DNA from: Neostapfia colusana
Taxonomy: Eukaryota; Streptophyta; Magnoliopsida; Poales; Poaceae
Direction: 5' to 3'
DNA: 64,000 nt
Assembly: GCA_030760725.1 (NCBI GenBank)
Contig: JASWHV010000010.1
Span: 32,617,760 to 32,681,759, forward strand
Shown in pieces: positions 45,201 through 56,662 of this stretch. Each line of letters starts with the position of its first letter. The stretch's first letter is position 1. Under the pieces are notes generated by a model, which was not told the DNA's origin, searched no databases, and worked only from the letters and a program-made list of their open reading frames with translations. A program made the translations under genes and the position numbers.

Positions 45201-46845
45201 CATGAGGCAACGAAGATGGTTAGAACTGATAAAGGATTACGAGATAGAGATCCATTATCATCCGGGCAAGGCAAACGTTGTGGCAGACGCGCTAAGCCGC
45301 AAGTCACACGTCAATAATCTGACCATCACACCGTTGGGAGAGAGCGAACCACCACTCCATGTGATTCCACACGGAGCTCTCTACAACCTAGCTTTGATCC
45401 CCACCATCCGTGAAGAGATAGCGGCAGCCCAGAAGAATGACAAGGGCATGTCACATTTACGGAGACGTGTAGACAGTGGGGAGTTGAAATGTTTCCGGAA
45501 GGACGGAGACGGCGTCCTATGGTTCAAGGACCGGATCGTCGTACCCCGAAACCCGGAGTTACAGAAGAAAATCTTTGATGAGGCTCACTTATCAAAGTTT
45601 TCTATTCACCCCGGCAGCAACAAGATGTATCAAGAACTCAGAAGCAAGTTTTGGTGGACACGGATGAAGCGAGAGACTGCAAAATACGTGTCCGAGTGTG
45701 ATACATGTCGACGGGTGAAGGCAGACCACATGCGGAAACCGGGACTGCTGCAACCACTGGGCATTCCTGCCTGGAAGTGGGAGGACGTGAGCATGGATTT
45801 CGTCGTCGGTTTACCCACCACCTTACAGAAACATGATTCTGTGTGGGTGATCGTCGATCGGCTCACCAAAGTTGCCCATTTCATCCCGGTCAACACCAAC
45901 TACAACGCCAAGAAGTACGCTGAACTGTACATCTCACGGATCCTATGCTTATACGGCGTACCCCGTACTATCGTATCGGACCGGGGCACTTTATTTGTGT
46001 CCCGTTTTTGGGAGCAGCTCCACGCTGCCTTGGGGACGAAGCTGATCCGTAGTTCAGCCTACCACCCGCAGACGGATGGGCAAACGGAGCGGGTAAATCA
46101 AATCTTAGAAGACATGCTACGAGCTTGCGCTATCGACCACGGCAAGAACTGGGATGATCACTTGCCGTTAGCCGAGTTCTCGTACAACAATGGGTACCAA
46201 GCCAGCATCAAGATGGCGCCCTACGAGGCGCTATACGGGAGAAAATGCCGCACACCATTGAATTGGTGTGAGTCTGGCGAGAGGGTTACCTTCGGGATTG
46301 ATCTTGTCAACAACGCGGAAGAAAAGGTTCGATTAATTCAAGCGAACCTAAAAGCCGCTCAATCCCGACAGAAACAGTATGCGGACCGGAGAAGGCGTCC
46401 GTTACAATTCGAAGCTGGAGACCACGTATATCTACGAGTGTCTCCAATGAAGGGCGTAAACAGATTTGGGGTGAGAGGAAAGTTAGCACCCCGATTCATC
46501 GGTCCATTCCAGATTACCGAAAGATGTGGATCGGTGGCATACCGGCTAAGATTACCAGAAGCACTTTCCGGTGTGCACGACGTCTTTCACATTTCCCAGC
46601 TGAGGAAGTGTCTCAAGCTATCAACTACCGTTCAGCTGGAAGACATTGAAGAACTGCAACCGGATCTCACCTATCGGGAGGAACCGGTGCAGATTATTGA
46701 TGAAAAGGCCCGAACCACACGCAACCGTACGTTGTGGTTCTACAAGGTTCTGTGGAGTAATCACTCCATGGATGAAGCGACATGGGAGAGCGAAGAATTC
46801 CTTCGCACTAACTACCCCGACTTTCTCACGTCGCATATCCGGTAA
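42289..46845 (+). CDS. gag-pol: gag-pol polyprotein of B, 1518 aa, zinc knuckle mutated
   Basis: ATG at 42289 lies one base after the acceptor TTGAATTTCAG. The domain order and positions are as in copy A: gag, knuckle near 357, protease FDSGATHNFIS near 435, RT FIDD near 748, RNase H CDASG near 894, integrase D-D(35)-E, and tail with EATWE near 1496. The second knuckle cysteine is Arg (CGT at 43366-43368; CYKRGRPGHFASSC), so the CCHC ligand set is incomplete. Other changes from A are scattered substitutions. No stop or frameshift is present, so catalytic functions may be intact while RNA packaging by this copy is doubtful. Confidence 0.96.
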   Translation: MTRTRANPDVGGTGQGGETSQPPPEDSSGQQQQQQQQTPPPPLPTVTLADIVAAMAGSHQQHTELLQTLIANTSRPERRQDREERQQSSYSDFLATHPPVFSRADEPLDADNWLRAIEMKFELLQISEQRKTQFAVQQLQGSASAWWANFCASQPTDRVMTWAEFRTAFRAYHIPPGLMKRKTQEFLHLQQGSRNALEYSRAFNDLALYASYHADTDEKRRDHFYQGLNPLLKDKLAMFNRGSLNDIIDVAIVQEDSGKELAAAERKRSAPQSSGEGGGPSQKFRMVNRPPSGPRWQPPQRSMSFRSRPYSSPAFRPALPVPPQQQQQQRAMPRAFAPPQRMPGFRPPSTPPAAATCYKRGRPGHFASSCPERQGGGVAPQFPGRNQPRNPTNARRANPRPGTVHQLAIEDVPEGEPILAGMFQLHQHPAIVLFDSGATHNFISQAFIAKHSLPILPTDSPYLICSPGGKISASVMVSKAPLCLAGRVYPTSLIILEGQKVDVILGMSWLNRHGAVLDTVLRVVHLNSGVHGSHSLFLDSPEIKLPSVYQATTIRLEDIPVVREFPDVFPDDLPGMPPDREVEFKIELAPGTMPISRRPYKMAPKELAELKTQLTDLLEKGFIRPSSSPWGCSTLFVKKKDETLRLCVDYRPLNAVTIKNKYPLPRIDMLFDQLVEAKIFSKMDLRSGYHQIKIRAEDIPKTAFSTRYGLYEYLVMSFGLTNAPAHFMYLMNSVFMPELDKFVVVFIDDILVYSKSEEDHKKHLRIVLQRLRDHKLYAKFSKCEFWISQVPFLGHIISAEGIAVDPSKITQVLNWKSPRTVHEVRSFLGLAGYYRRFIPNFSKIAKPMTELLKKATKYVWSPACEAAFKALVKHLTSAPVLAQPDTTKPFDVYCDASGIGLGCVLMQDRRVVAYGSRQLRNHEQNYPTHDLELAAVVLALKMWRHYLLGNLVHLYTDHRSLKYIFTQKELNMRQRRWLELIKDYEIEIHYHPGKANVVADALSRKSHVNNLTITPLGESEPPLHVIPHGALYNLALIPTIREEIAAAQKNDKGMSHLRRRVDSGELKCFRKDGDGVLWFKDRIVVPRNPELQKKIFDEAHLSKFSIHPGSNKMYQELRSKFWWTRMKRETAKYVSECDTCRRVKADHMRKPGLLQPLGIPAWKWEDVSMDFVVGLPTTLQKHDSVWVIVDRLTKVAHFIPVNTNYNAKKYAELYISRILCLYGVPRTIVSDRGTLFVSRFWEQLHAALGTKLIRSSAYHPQTDGQTERVNQILEDMLRACAIDHGKNWDDHLPLAEFSYNNGYQASIKMAPYEALYGRKCRTPLNWCESGERVTFGIDLVNNAEEKVRLIQANLKAAQSRQKQYADRRRRPLQFEAGDHVYLRVSPMKGVNRFGVRGKLAPRFIGPFQITERCGSVAYRLRLPEALSGVHDVFHISQLRKCLKLSTTVQLEDIEELQPDLTYREEPVQIIDEKARTTRNRTLWFYKVLWSNHSMDEATWESEEFLRTNYPDFLTSHIR

Positions 46846-46880
46846 TTTTTCCACCGTCCTCTCTCTCATTTTCACCTTAT

Positions 46881-46915
46881 AATCTCGGGACGAGATTCTT
46901 TTAAGGGGGGAGGAA
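46881..46915 (+). other. Hairpin and polypurine tract of B
   Basis: AATCTCG-GGA-CGAGATT at 46881-46897, then TTAAGGGGGGAGGAA abutting the 3' LTR. Confidence 0.87.
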
Positions 46916-49900
46916 TGTAAGGGCCTCAGTTTTTGACACCCATTTGCAGTGTTCATTCCCACACCACACACCTCATTTGAGGAAAAATGATGAACACAAA
47001 TAAAGAGCAAGTAACAATTATCAACATGCTCATTAGGGAACAAACTCACACATTGCAAAAGTGGTACTTCCCACATGTGATATAGATGGGCTGGACATAT
47101 GAAAACTCCTACACTTTGCCAAGGATGTCCATGCCAAGTTTCACCCAAATTCAAAACATTTTTGAGGTCATCTTGGGTGTAGATAGGAAAGGGGCAGTTT
47201 GAAAACATATTCAAATTCAAACTGTTTTCACCCACTGAATTTAAAAGTGGAAGGCATATTCTTGCTCAGCACATTTTTGTGAGCTCACACACCAATTTTC
47301 ACTCCATTTGGAGTTGATCTTGACATGAGCTAAGGGGGAGAAATTCAAACTTTATTTGAATTTCAAACTGCACTTGTGCTGAAATTCATTCAAACCAAAC
47401 CTCATTTGAACTTTGATCAATTCAAATGGCTCTTGGGTGAATAATTTGAGTTGCCAAGGGTAGAATAGGGTTCACTGTTTACCACAGCTGTTAGGAATAA
47501 ATTTCAGAGGTTAAAAGAGGAGTGGGACCCACATGTCAGCCTCAGCCTCAAAGCAAACCGACTGAACCACAGTTCAGTCGGTTCCCGGCTGTTGTGCGCG
47601 CGCGCCACCGAAGGGGGCAGCCGGCGCCAGCTCCTGCTGCGTGCCCCAAGCCGGAGACCGGCCGACCGGCCTATTTATTCCCTCCCCGGCGTGCTTCAGT
47701 CGCCATTCCCCGAGCTGCCGACGTGCACGATCCATTTCTCCACTGCCATCACCGGCGCTCGAGTTCCTGCTGGATCGAGCTGATCGCAGCTTCCTCTGTC
47801 CATTCCAAGGTCCCAGCAAGGTACTAGCAACCATCCTCCATCCTTTCCATTGATAGAAATCGATTGAAACCGAGTGATATCGGCTGTGCCGAAAGATCAA
47901 ACTCGGAACTGGAAACCGCCGCACCTCGGGCTCTCGTGGACAGCCCAACCTGGGCGTTGTCACGCCCGAGCCAAGGCACCCTTGGACGCGCAAGTGATCG
48001 GTGCTGCTCATCCCCGAGCCACAGCTCGAGTGGTTGCTCACCGGCGGCGAATTTCCACTTTTCCCCTTTCTGTGTGCAGAACGACCCTCGGGTACGATTC
48101 TGTTTAATTCGTGCTCTAGAAAGGATTAGAGGGCCTCAGGCCACTCCCACACGAACTAGACACGGTGACGCACAAGTTGCCTTCACAACTCTGGGCCGGA
48201 GGACTTCTGTGCCCGGCGTAATTCAAGGTCTACTGATGGCGGAACGCACGGGGGGGTATCGAGCGCACGGTGAGGACCTATTTCGGGCCTTCCCCGAGCT
48301 GCCTCGAGCTCATGTCGACCTTCTCTGAGGTCCACTGATGCTCCCCGACCGATTTCCCAAGTAGCTGAGGTACTAGGAGCGTCAGCCGTCATGGCCGAAG
48401 TCGTTCCGATATGGCGGCTCGTCGCCGACCATGCTCCGGCCGTTGTCATGAGCAGCTGACCCTCGGATCATGTTCCCCAAGTAAAAGTAGGCAGGGGCGG
48501 CCAGAATCAAGAAGTTTGAAGCGGTACAGCAGCCAGCGGCGAGCTCTCCGGCGAGGTCCCTCGGCGGCGGAGCGCGGGTGTCGCGAGGTTGAAGAAGGGG
48601 GTGGACCCCAGCTGTCAGCGGCCGATATTTTGAATCGGGATCCGGCTGCGGCCGGGATCGGGTGTGCTGGCGCGCAAAAGCCTTGTGGGCCGCGGTGTGC
48701 TGTCGCTTCGGCGTGCGACGCGTGTCTCCTGGGCCCACGCGCGAGTTTAAACTTTTCCCCGATTTTCAGATTTCCTTCAAACTTCAAATCCTTATAACTT
48801 TGGCTAGAAAGCTCCAAATTGAGTGAACCAAATTTTGCTGGATTCAGCTCTTTGAGTACTTTCCAGAAAATCAAGTGTCACTTCATGAGATTCCTTAATT
48901 CTCCAGAATTAATTCCTTAAAGTTTAAACTGTTAGGAATTTTAACTGGAGAATCATTTGGAGGAAAATCCTGAAATTTTGCTGAGATGTTCACCAAAATA
49001 TCCTTGAACTACCATAAAAATTTCAGATCCATTTGAGCTCATTTAGTCCACCTAATGGTGTGATTAGTAAAACTGTTCCAGAGAAAATAGAAAATGTTCA
49101 GAAACATTTTCAGAATTTTCTCTGAAATTGTTTAGCTCATATCTTTAGTTAGAGACTTCCAAATTAAGTGAGACCAATTCCATTAGAACCCTCTGAAAAT
49201 CTAGTTCTCAGAAAGTCATAGTTTGTTTCATGAAAATACCTAGAACACCCTAAAAGCCTTTAATTAAGGTCAAGGACATAATTATTTGTGGAGGGCTCAA
49301 ATGAGCTTTGCTGCAACTAAAACTTGACCAAGTCTCTGTTTAGGTTGTAACCAAGCCACAGTAAAAGTTTCACAGTCATTAGGTCTATCTAGTAAAGGTT
49401 ATAGACTTCACAACTTCAAAGTTAATACAAAAGCATTTAATTAATACATACATTGTTCTTATCATGTAGTCGCTAAGGTCGAGGAGGAACCCGAAGTCCT
49501 AGACTTCGTTACTCCGGAGGAACAGCTAGCCTACGACCAAGAGCAGCAAGGCAAGCCCCGGTTTGCATTAACCTTTTTACAAATTTTTATTGTTTTGAGC
49601 ACATAATTGTTTTCTTTGTTCTTTGCATTAGAGTCTTGATTGGAAACCCAACTGCACAGCCAAGAAAACCATGGGTTGGGTTTAGGATTGCAAACCTCGT
49701 AGCCACCGCATTGCTAGGATAGAGTAGGATTCGGTACAAGTCGAGTAGTTGGAACTACTCGCGAGAATAGGCTAGAGGCACATTGCTCGGGTAGAGATAG
49801 CACATGATACACATGGCAAGAAAATGAGACCGAGCGGAGAGTAAGGGCAGCAGGACTTTGGGGCCTGTGTGCTGTAGCTCCGCTTGTGTCGATTGAGGAC

Positions 49901-50959
49901 CGAGCCGTGTGCGGGCCTGTTGAACAAGCTAGAACAGTACCGAAGACCTACCGGCTATATGGGAACCGGGAAACTGATGTAACTCGGGTAGCTGGGTATT
50001 GAGGCATTGCCCGTCGTTCAGAGGGTAGGTTGAGAGCTCGAGGTGTAAATCAGCTGGCGGCACAGAGATGCGCGTGCAGGGACCTCTTGCTCGGGACGAT
50101 GGGACCGGTTCAATATTTGGCTAACGGGTGAAAGGTAGTCGCGTACGGCGTCCGTGATGGTTGTTGTAGGCAACATCGAGTACGGGCGTACGTGACGGGT
50201 TGTTCGGGTAACCCTGCAGGTGTAAATCGATTATAATCGCCGTCCCTCGCGGTCAGTGAGTACCACTTGTTCACTGTACCGTGACGTAGAAAGAACAGGC
50301 TAGTTACATGTTAAAATGTTGCTGATTGAAAGTTGGATATTGATTGTTAATGATATGTTGTAGCTTAGTGCTAACTAAAGTTCTTTTCAACTTTGGGCAA
50401 AGTACATGAGAGAAATGCGTTTCTTGTTTGATTGCGGCTCTCTCATGTGCCTTAGCGTAAAGTTCTCCACAACCTGCTGCTAAAACTTGAAAGTAAGGTT
50501 CTACTAATTAGGCGAGTCCTTGCAAATGATTTTTACCTCATGCAACCCATCACCCTCATGTAGAAGTTTCATGTTTAGGTGAGACGGGTCAGACTTGCTG
50601 AGCCTTCGTGCTCACTGCTTGTGTTTGAAGCTTTTGCAGGGTTCTATGAGGAAGGGACTCCCGAAGAGGAGACGGAACCCCAGGAGGGGAACCCCGTCGA
50701 GTGGGAGTCGTGCACGCCGCAGAGTTAGTGTGCGTGTGTGCTAGCAAGGACACGTTCGAGGGCTGAACGTGCACTTGATGCTTAGTCTACGCCCGCGAGT
50801 GTGGACTAAACTTATTTTGATGTAAACATGTTGATAAACTTGTTTATGTAATAAAGCTTCCGCTTCCGCTTTGTACCTTTGACGTGTGTTATACGGTGCT
50901 GTGCAACGCAGCACCCCTCAGCGTGATCCTGGCTCGACAGGACCAGTGGGGTCGTGTCA
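46916..50959 (+). repeat. 3' LTR of B (4044 bp)
   Basis: Identical to the 5' LTR except for the two differences noted. It ends GTGTCA before the GCTTC duplication. AATAAA is at 50850-50855. Confidence 0.97.
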
Positions 50960-50964
50960 GCTTC
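50960..50964. repeat. Right target-site duplication of B
   Basis: GCTTC, the same as 35524-35528. Confidence 0.97.
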
Positions 50965-52220
50965 TTAACAAACCCTTGAGCAATGAACGAGTGGGTAGCA
51001 CCAGAATCAAACAGCAGAGTTGCAAGGTGTAAATTGGCAGGAAACTTACCAACTACCACGTCGGGTGCCTCTTGTGCTTCCTCCATAGTGACATGGTTCA
51101 CCCGTCCTCTCAATACATTCTGATGTTGTGGCGGCGTGGGCTTCTTCTTTGGACACTTATGGGCGTAGTGCCCCACTTCACCACAGCTGAAACATTGCAC
51201 CCCAATCTTAGATGCTTGGCCCTTGTTGTCTTGGGGTTGGTTTGGGGGTCCTTGCACTGCTGGTCGAGGTGGATATGCGGGGCGAGGCTGCTGCACAAAC
51301 TGACGTGGCGGCTGTGCTGGTGCTGCGGGAGGCCTGTAGTTTGGGTTGTACCCTCTTGGTGCTGAATAGGGTACCGCAGCACGGCTCGTCTGCCCCGTAG
51401 GTTGCTGCATCATACGTGGGCGGGTGTTGCTCCCTGAGGCTTGATGTGACCACCCAGCCTTCCTCTTATTCTCATTTTCCAAGGCCTTTAGCTTCCTTTC
51501 CACCACAAATGCTCTGTCCACCATCTTTTGAAAGCTTTCATACTCATTGTAGGACATTGCACACTGCATCTCTGCGGTAAGTCCTTCCACGAAACAATCT
51601 TGTTTCTGCTCATCAGTCTCTATGTCTCGTGGAGCATAACGGGATAATTGAGTAAATTTAGTGAGGTATTCCCTCACCGTCATGTTTCCCTGCTGCAGTC
51701 CCAAAAACTCCATCCTCTTGTTTTTGAGTTCCCCTCTTGGGATGTAGTGGTTGCGGAAGCTACGCTTGAACTCTTCCCAAGTGATGTTCTCAGGATCATG
51801 ATGGGCGGCCACGTAGGTGGTCCACCAATCAGCAGCAGGTCCATGCAATTGATGAGAGGCAAACAGCACCCTCTCATACCCTTGGCATTGTATTATCCTC
51901 ATCTTACTTTCAATGGTCTTCAGCCAATCATCTGCCTCCAGAGGTTCAGCAGCACTTGCAAACTTTGGAGGTTGAGTTCCTAGAAACTCACTCAACCTTG
52001 GTTGGCGTGGTGCAGCTTGTGGAGGTGGAACTTGATGCAAGTTGGCCACCACTTGAGTCAAGTTCTGGATGAGCTGATTTTGATTCTCCAGCATTTGGTG
52101 TAGAGGATCAACTTCTTCACGGCGACCACCCCGGTCCTGGCCTCCAGAAAGATGAGGGTTGCATGCCTCATCATTGTTGTTGGCGGGGTTGGCAGCACGT
52201 CCTTTTCCTCTTCCGGCCAT
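50965..52220 (-). pseudogene. gag: gag-protease N-terminal part of D, cut by B
   Basis: ATG at 52220-52218 (MAGRGKGRAA) directly follows the acceptor GATTCTGCCAG. Order: gag domain about residues 75-230 (DWWTTYVAAHHDPENITWEE); Pro/Gln-rich linker; zinc knuckle CFSCGEVGHYAHKC near 343 with CCHC intact; VNHVTMEEAQEAPDV; protease FDSGATHSFIAQ near 405. The protease is interrupted at 50965 by B and continues at 35523. Removing B would restore the frame, so this half was open when B inserted. The 300 bp between it and ORF0 (52221-52521) hold no gene. Confidence 0.93.
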
Positions 52221-52521
52221 CTGGCAGAATCAACAAATGTTAAGTTGATACCATTTAGTATCATCTTACTACTTTCATTTGTTGGTACTTTAAGGGGTTG
52301 AGGCTTTGTTAAAATTTTACGAGGGTTTATATCTCAAACCAAATAAATGCACTATTATTTCGTGTGGGTTCACACACCAAAGCAAAACAATCTGAAGACG
52401 AGGCTGTGGACAACGGCTCATGGCTTCCACAACTCACGTCACACACCAAGCATTATCACACCATTATCTACGTAACGACTCGACTACTCGACCTCTTGCT
52501 AGCTAGGGGAAAGACTCTACA

Positions 52522-53301
52522 CTACTCGTCCTCTTGAGCTGGCTCCTCGGGATCTTCCTCCTCATTTCGGCTACCTTCTGACTCTGCTTTGGGTGGGGAG
52601 GCTGCTGGTGGAGAAGTGCGACGACGCCTGATTGCTCGGCGATCCGGGGAGTCAGGAGTCCATGTATCATTCACGGTGACACACAGTTCATTCCCATCTC
52701 CTCTTTCTCTCGCCTTTAAGCAAGCTCGCAGCAACGCCTCCGTTTACTTCAGGGTGTCTCGGACATCCTGAAGCTCTTGTTGACACTCCTGCAGTCGAGT
52801 GCTGAGCATAGCAGCATCCTCCAAGCACAAGTCCATGTGCTCATGGGAAGTCCCTTGCTGCACCGGTGGGTACTTGTACTCCGTGGTACCACTCTCACGT
52901 TGGAGGACATACATGTACTCAGTTTTGTCCAAGTGGCGACGATAGATGTGACTCTGGCAGGTGATGGCCTCCCAGGTGACATCTTTCTCTGCGTCAACTT
53001 GTGTTGCTCGACAAGCTGGAGAGTGGTGAATCTTAAGCAGCTGATTCTCGTGTATAATCCTCATCTCCGAACTCCATTCTTCCCTCTTCTCACGGATGGT
53101 CCTGGTGGAGTTATAGTGGATGATTAGCTTGCCCGTATTGCCGGCGGCTTCGAGCATACGTCGAAGACGGCGCAACAAATCTCCTACTGCCAATCCGTAG
53201 GAAAGGTACGTCACTGGACGACTCTCCTCTCTTTCGGCAAGGGCAACTACGGGAACTCTCCCTCTTGTGGACTTACGAGCGGTGCGAATCATGCGAACCA
53301 T
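52522..53301 (-). pseudogene. ORF0 of D, interrupted by one in-frame stop
   Basis: ATG at 53301-53299 (MVRMIRTARK) directly follows the acceptor CTTTTGTTTTAG. The frame runs 185 codons to TAA at 52746-52744 and then continues in the same frame (TEALLRACLKARERG) to a natural end with an acidic tail (NEEEDPEEPAQEDE) at 52522. The full frame would be about 259 residues. The position, the Glu-rich end and a helical LSTRLQECQQELQDVRDTL stretch parallel the coiled coil and acidic tail of the family 1 ORF0. The sequences otherwise differ strongly. Confidence 0.8.
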
Positions 53302-53500
53302 CTAAAACAAAAGAATTTAAAATTAGGTTAGATAAATTCTCAAACAAAAATCCTATTTTGAATGAAAGTTGGGGTAAGATGAAGAAAATGACTCCTTAAA
53401 TAACACTTTTCAACCCACACCTTGGAAAATAGTTTTTAAGAAAATAGGGCACTTAAATACGTCCATTTGTACCTAGATCCACGTTCCTACGGGCAACCTT

Positions 53501-53513
53501 GGCTCTGATACCA
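53501..53513 (-). other. Primer-binding site of D (initiator Met tRNA)
   Basis: Minus strand TGGTATCAGAGCC lies 4 nt from the 5' LTR end at 53518. Confidence 0.94.
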
Positions 53514-53517
53514 CCTC

Positions 53518-55192
53518 TGTCACACCCGGTTTTTCCGAAGAAACAACCAAGTGAATATCACATGTATGCCAGGATCATTTTCTCATACATGTGATGACAA
53601 ATAGTGAAGCATCATTTATTACAAGCCAGGTGTCGAATATAAATAAGTCTTACATCGCAAATGTCTCAATGGACACTAATGCTTCATCACAAGTAAATAA
53701 ACTAGCAGTGGAATATTATTCTTTAGGGCTCCATCACAGGCGTTGCCCGGGTGTCTTCATGAACCTAAAAACCTTCCTCGGGTCCAAAATCTTGGTCATT
53801 ATACACCACCTCATTATCTTGACCTGAGCAGCAATATAAACCAACAAATATGCAAGGTTGAGTACCAATGGTACTCAGCAAGTGTGGGAAAATTATATCA
53901 TGCATGGCTAGAACAAGGAGAGGTTGAACTCATGGTAAAAGCACTACGCAATTAATACCTATCACCTTAGCTTATTAAGCACCTACATTACTACACAGGT
54001 GAAATGGTCCCAATCTCCCAACCCATTATCATAATCCAATAACCATAACATCATTTCCAATGTTAAGCTCCCCGCTTAACTTCCAAAACCATCATTCCTC
54101 TAATCATGAATAAGTCCAGGCCGCTCTTAACCGTGAGCACGGCTGTCAAGACAGTTTTGACTCTGCAGAGTTTGTACCACTGTACCCACAAGTAGTGATT
54201 TCATCCCCCGTTGCCGGGTGGACTAAAAGAACCTCCATTATGCCAGTGGCTACGATCCACATTCACACTTCCCAGGTGTGTAGCCAGGAGATCACTACGA
54301 AGCCTTTACAAAGGGATTCCCGACGAGAGTGGGCCCACTGAGGTTTCACCCCTAACAGCATACAAGAGGCTCCAACCCCGCTGCAGTGGCCCCCTCTTGA
54401 GCCTTGCGGTTCATATGGTAGTCCAGCTGACACCTACTCCCCGCACCATCCAACACACCCATACTACGCCGGGGATACACCTAATTAATTGGCCAAGCTG
54501 CCCCATCTCAGCATGTGGTTGGCACTGTAAAGCCGGGTTACATGCTCCATGAACCGGTCCTTAGGATCCAGGCAAGTACTAAACACAAACCCAAATCTCG
54601 TGCACCCAGCACACAACCAAAACATCCAACTTGCCTTGATCCCTACCTCTACATAACTCACAATAGCTCATTCAAGAGTATGGTATAATAAACTGATGAT
54701 CTCATGTCTCAAATATCCCATTCTAAGCATGGCTAAGCATATGCATGTAAATAAATGACATGGTAAAATAAATCCCAACCCAAGCGTCAAGGAAACAAGG
54801 TGATGCAATTCTAGGGAAACTTCCTAGCATGGGTTTCATAATTAACTTGACAATGCAAATAATTCTATCTACTCATCCTAGCATAGGATCAAAGTGGTCA
54901 AGGACACTTGCCTCCTTCTTGCTGCTCTTGAAATTGGTAGTCCTGATCTTGGAAAGGGTTAACTTGCTCTTGAACAGGTTCTACTTCATACCATCACACA
55001 TAGCAAAAGAAAAACAACAATCATAAGACATAGTTCACACTTCTACTTTATACAAACCACACATTCATATTATGAAATTCATTCACCATTACATGTGTTG
55101 TGGTTACTTTGTGTGTTGATCTGTGGCTTGCACACACTTTTATTTATATGTGTATGATTCCTACTTTGGTGTTCATATTTATACTTACATAC

Positions 55193-55227
<35 letters not shown>

Positions 55228-56662
55228 TTCAGTTTTAAATAAATTCCTTATATTAAACTACCAAGTATGTAAGAAAAGTATTTTTCTTCTCCATATGTGC
55301 CTTCATAATTTCTATCAATCCTAAACTGAACTCTTTGGATTTAAAAACTCCATTTATCAATTACTAGTTGCTATATTTTCAGATTTATATTCCTATGCAT
55401 AATTGTGTATTTTATTATGAAATTAGTAACACACATCATCTAAACAGTATAGGTTCTGGTCCTAAATAATTTAATAACATATTTTAACCTTGGCCTCTGA
55501 TGTAAACTATTTCATAATTATTTTCCCTATTTTTCTATAACTATTCTTTACTTAAAAACGTGTCCCTATACTAATAAATGTGAATAATAGATGAAACAGA
55601 TTTATTTCAGCCCAAAAATATATTTTTATCTCACTCCAAAGTTTTCTAAGTACTGAGAAAGTTTTTAATTAATTTTGACAATTATGTTTGTCCCCCTTTT
55701 TAATTTTTAAACACTAGTTACATATTCAATTTTCTAAATTAAATACTAAACAAGGCTAAAATAATGAATTCACCCCATTACAGGGTCTATAATATTATTT
55801 TCATAATTTCCAGCGGTCTAGCTACACTTATCAGAGGTGTTTTTCCTAATTTCTATTAAGTCCATGGGCTAAAACTGATTTTTAGATGAATTTACATGAT
55901 TTTCTGGAGTTCCAGGGGCTAGATCTGAAGTTTCCGGGGCTAGCTCTCAATTCCAGAGAACCCCAGGGGGTAGCACGTAAGAATTCCAGTCTTTATAACG
56001 TGGGGCTGACGTGGACCGTCCGATTTTAAACTGACGGCTGAGATTATAACATCGAACCGGTACGCGGGGTTTTAAAGTCTACCGTGCGATCTAAAATAAA
56101 CGGCGCACAAGCGGCCACGTCGCTCTGATCGAGCGCGGGCGGCGCTGCCGGCGGCGCACGGCGGCGGGAAGCGGCGATCTCGCCAAAAAGTTTCGGATCC
56201 GCGAGAATTCTACCTAGAACTGTGATCTTATGGCATAGATCGGTAGAGGGGAGGTCGGGGATCTCACCTCGGGGGTTTTCTCGAGCTCGGGGGTCCTGGA
56301 AAGTGCTCGGCGGCGAGGTCCGAGGCAAAACCACGGCGAAGCTCGTCGGCGCTGGGTTTACACCGTAACTCTCCGAGTTTTCTGCACCTGCAAAGTTCCC
56401 CGGAGGCGGTGGATCAAGACCAGCGAGTTAGATCAGAGTTTCCGAGCTTAGATCGGCCAGAATTCACCGGCGAAGTCTCGGTGCTCACCGGAGTAAAAAT
56501 CGGCGATCGCGTGGGAAAAACCGATCGGGGCTGGGGTTTTTATAGCCGGGGGAGGGCGGTGGGTCTGTTGCGATCGAGTTGGATTCTTCTAGGACCAGAA
56601 TTCGGGCTGAGGGACGCGGTTTCCGGGCGGTTAAGATCGCGCGCGCTCGGGAGGAAAAGTCC
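53518..56662 (-). repeat. 5' LTR of D, outer about 310 bp deleted
   Basis: It matches the 3' LTR from 28816 on and breaks off at 56660-56662, where family 2 RNase H sequence begins. The bases TCC are shared by both parents at the join. TATA at 56537-56544. The predicted exons and donor are present. Confidence 0.93.
55193..55226. repeat. Compound microsatellite (TA)10(TG)7 in D 5' LTR
   Basis: Allelic to 30491-30532 but with four fewer TG units. Confidence 0.97.

Larger units (their letters stand above)
35529..50959 (+). mobile_element. Copy B: complete family 1 element (15,431 bp), very young
   Basis: All parts are present: two 4044-bp LTRs, primer site, a leader of about 1.5 kb, ORF0, gag-pol, hairpin, polypurine tract, and a 5-bp duplication GCTTC. 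The LTRs are equal in length, and I noticed only two base differences (36276 G against 47663 C; 36875 G against 48262 A). Both frames are full length, though the gag zinc knuckle has a Cys-to-Arg change. It is the innermost and, by LTR identity, the most recent insertion in the window. Confidence 0.97.
28816..56662 (-). mobile_element. Copy D: family 3 Ty3/gypsy element with ORF0, split by B
   Basis: Order on the minus strand: 5' LTR (truncated, 56662-53518), initiator-Met primer site, ORF0, gag, [B], protease-RT-RNase H-integrase-chromodomain tail, hairpin and polypurine tract, 3' LTR (32270-28816). Removing B and one GCTTC copy restores a continuous protease region. Its two LTRs differ at roughly 20 sites by eye plus a repeat-length change, so D is older than B. 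Nonsense and frameshift lesions disable it. Confidence 0.95.
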
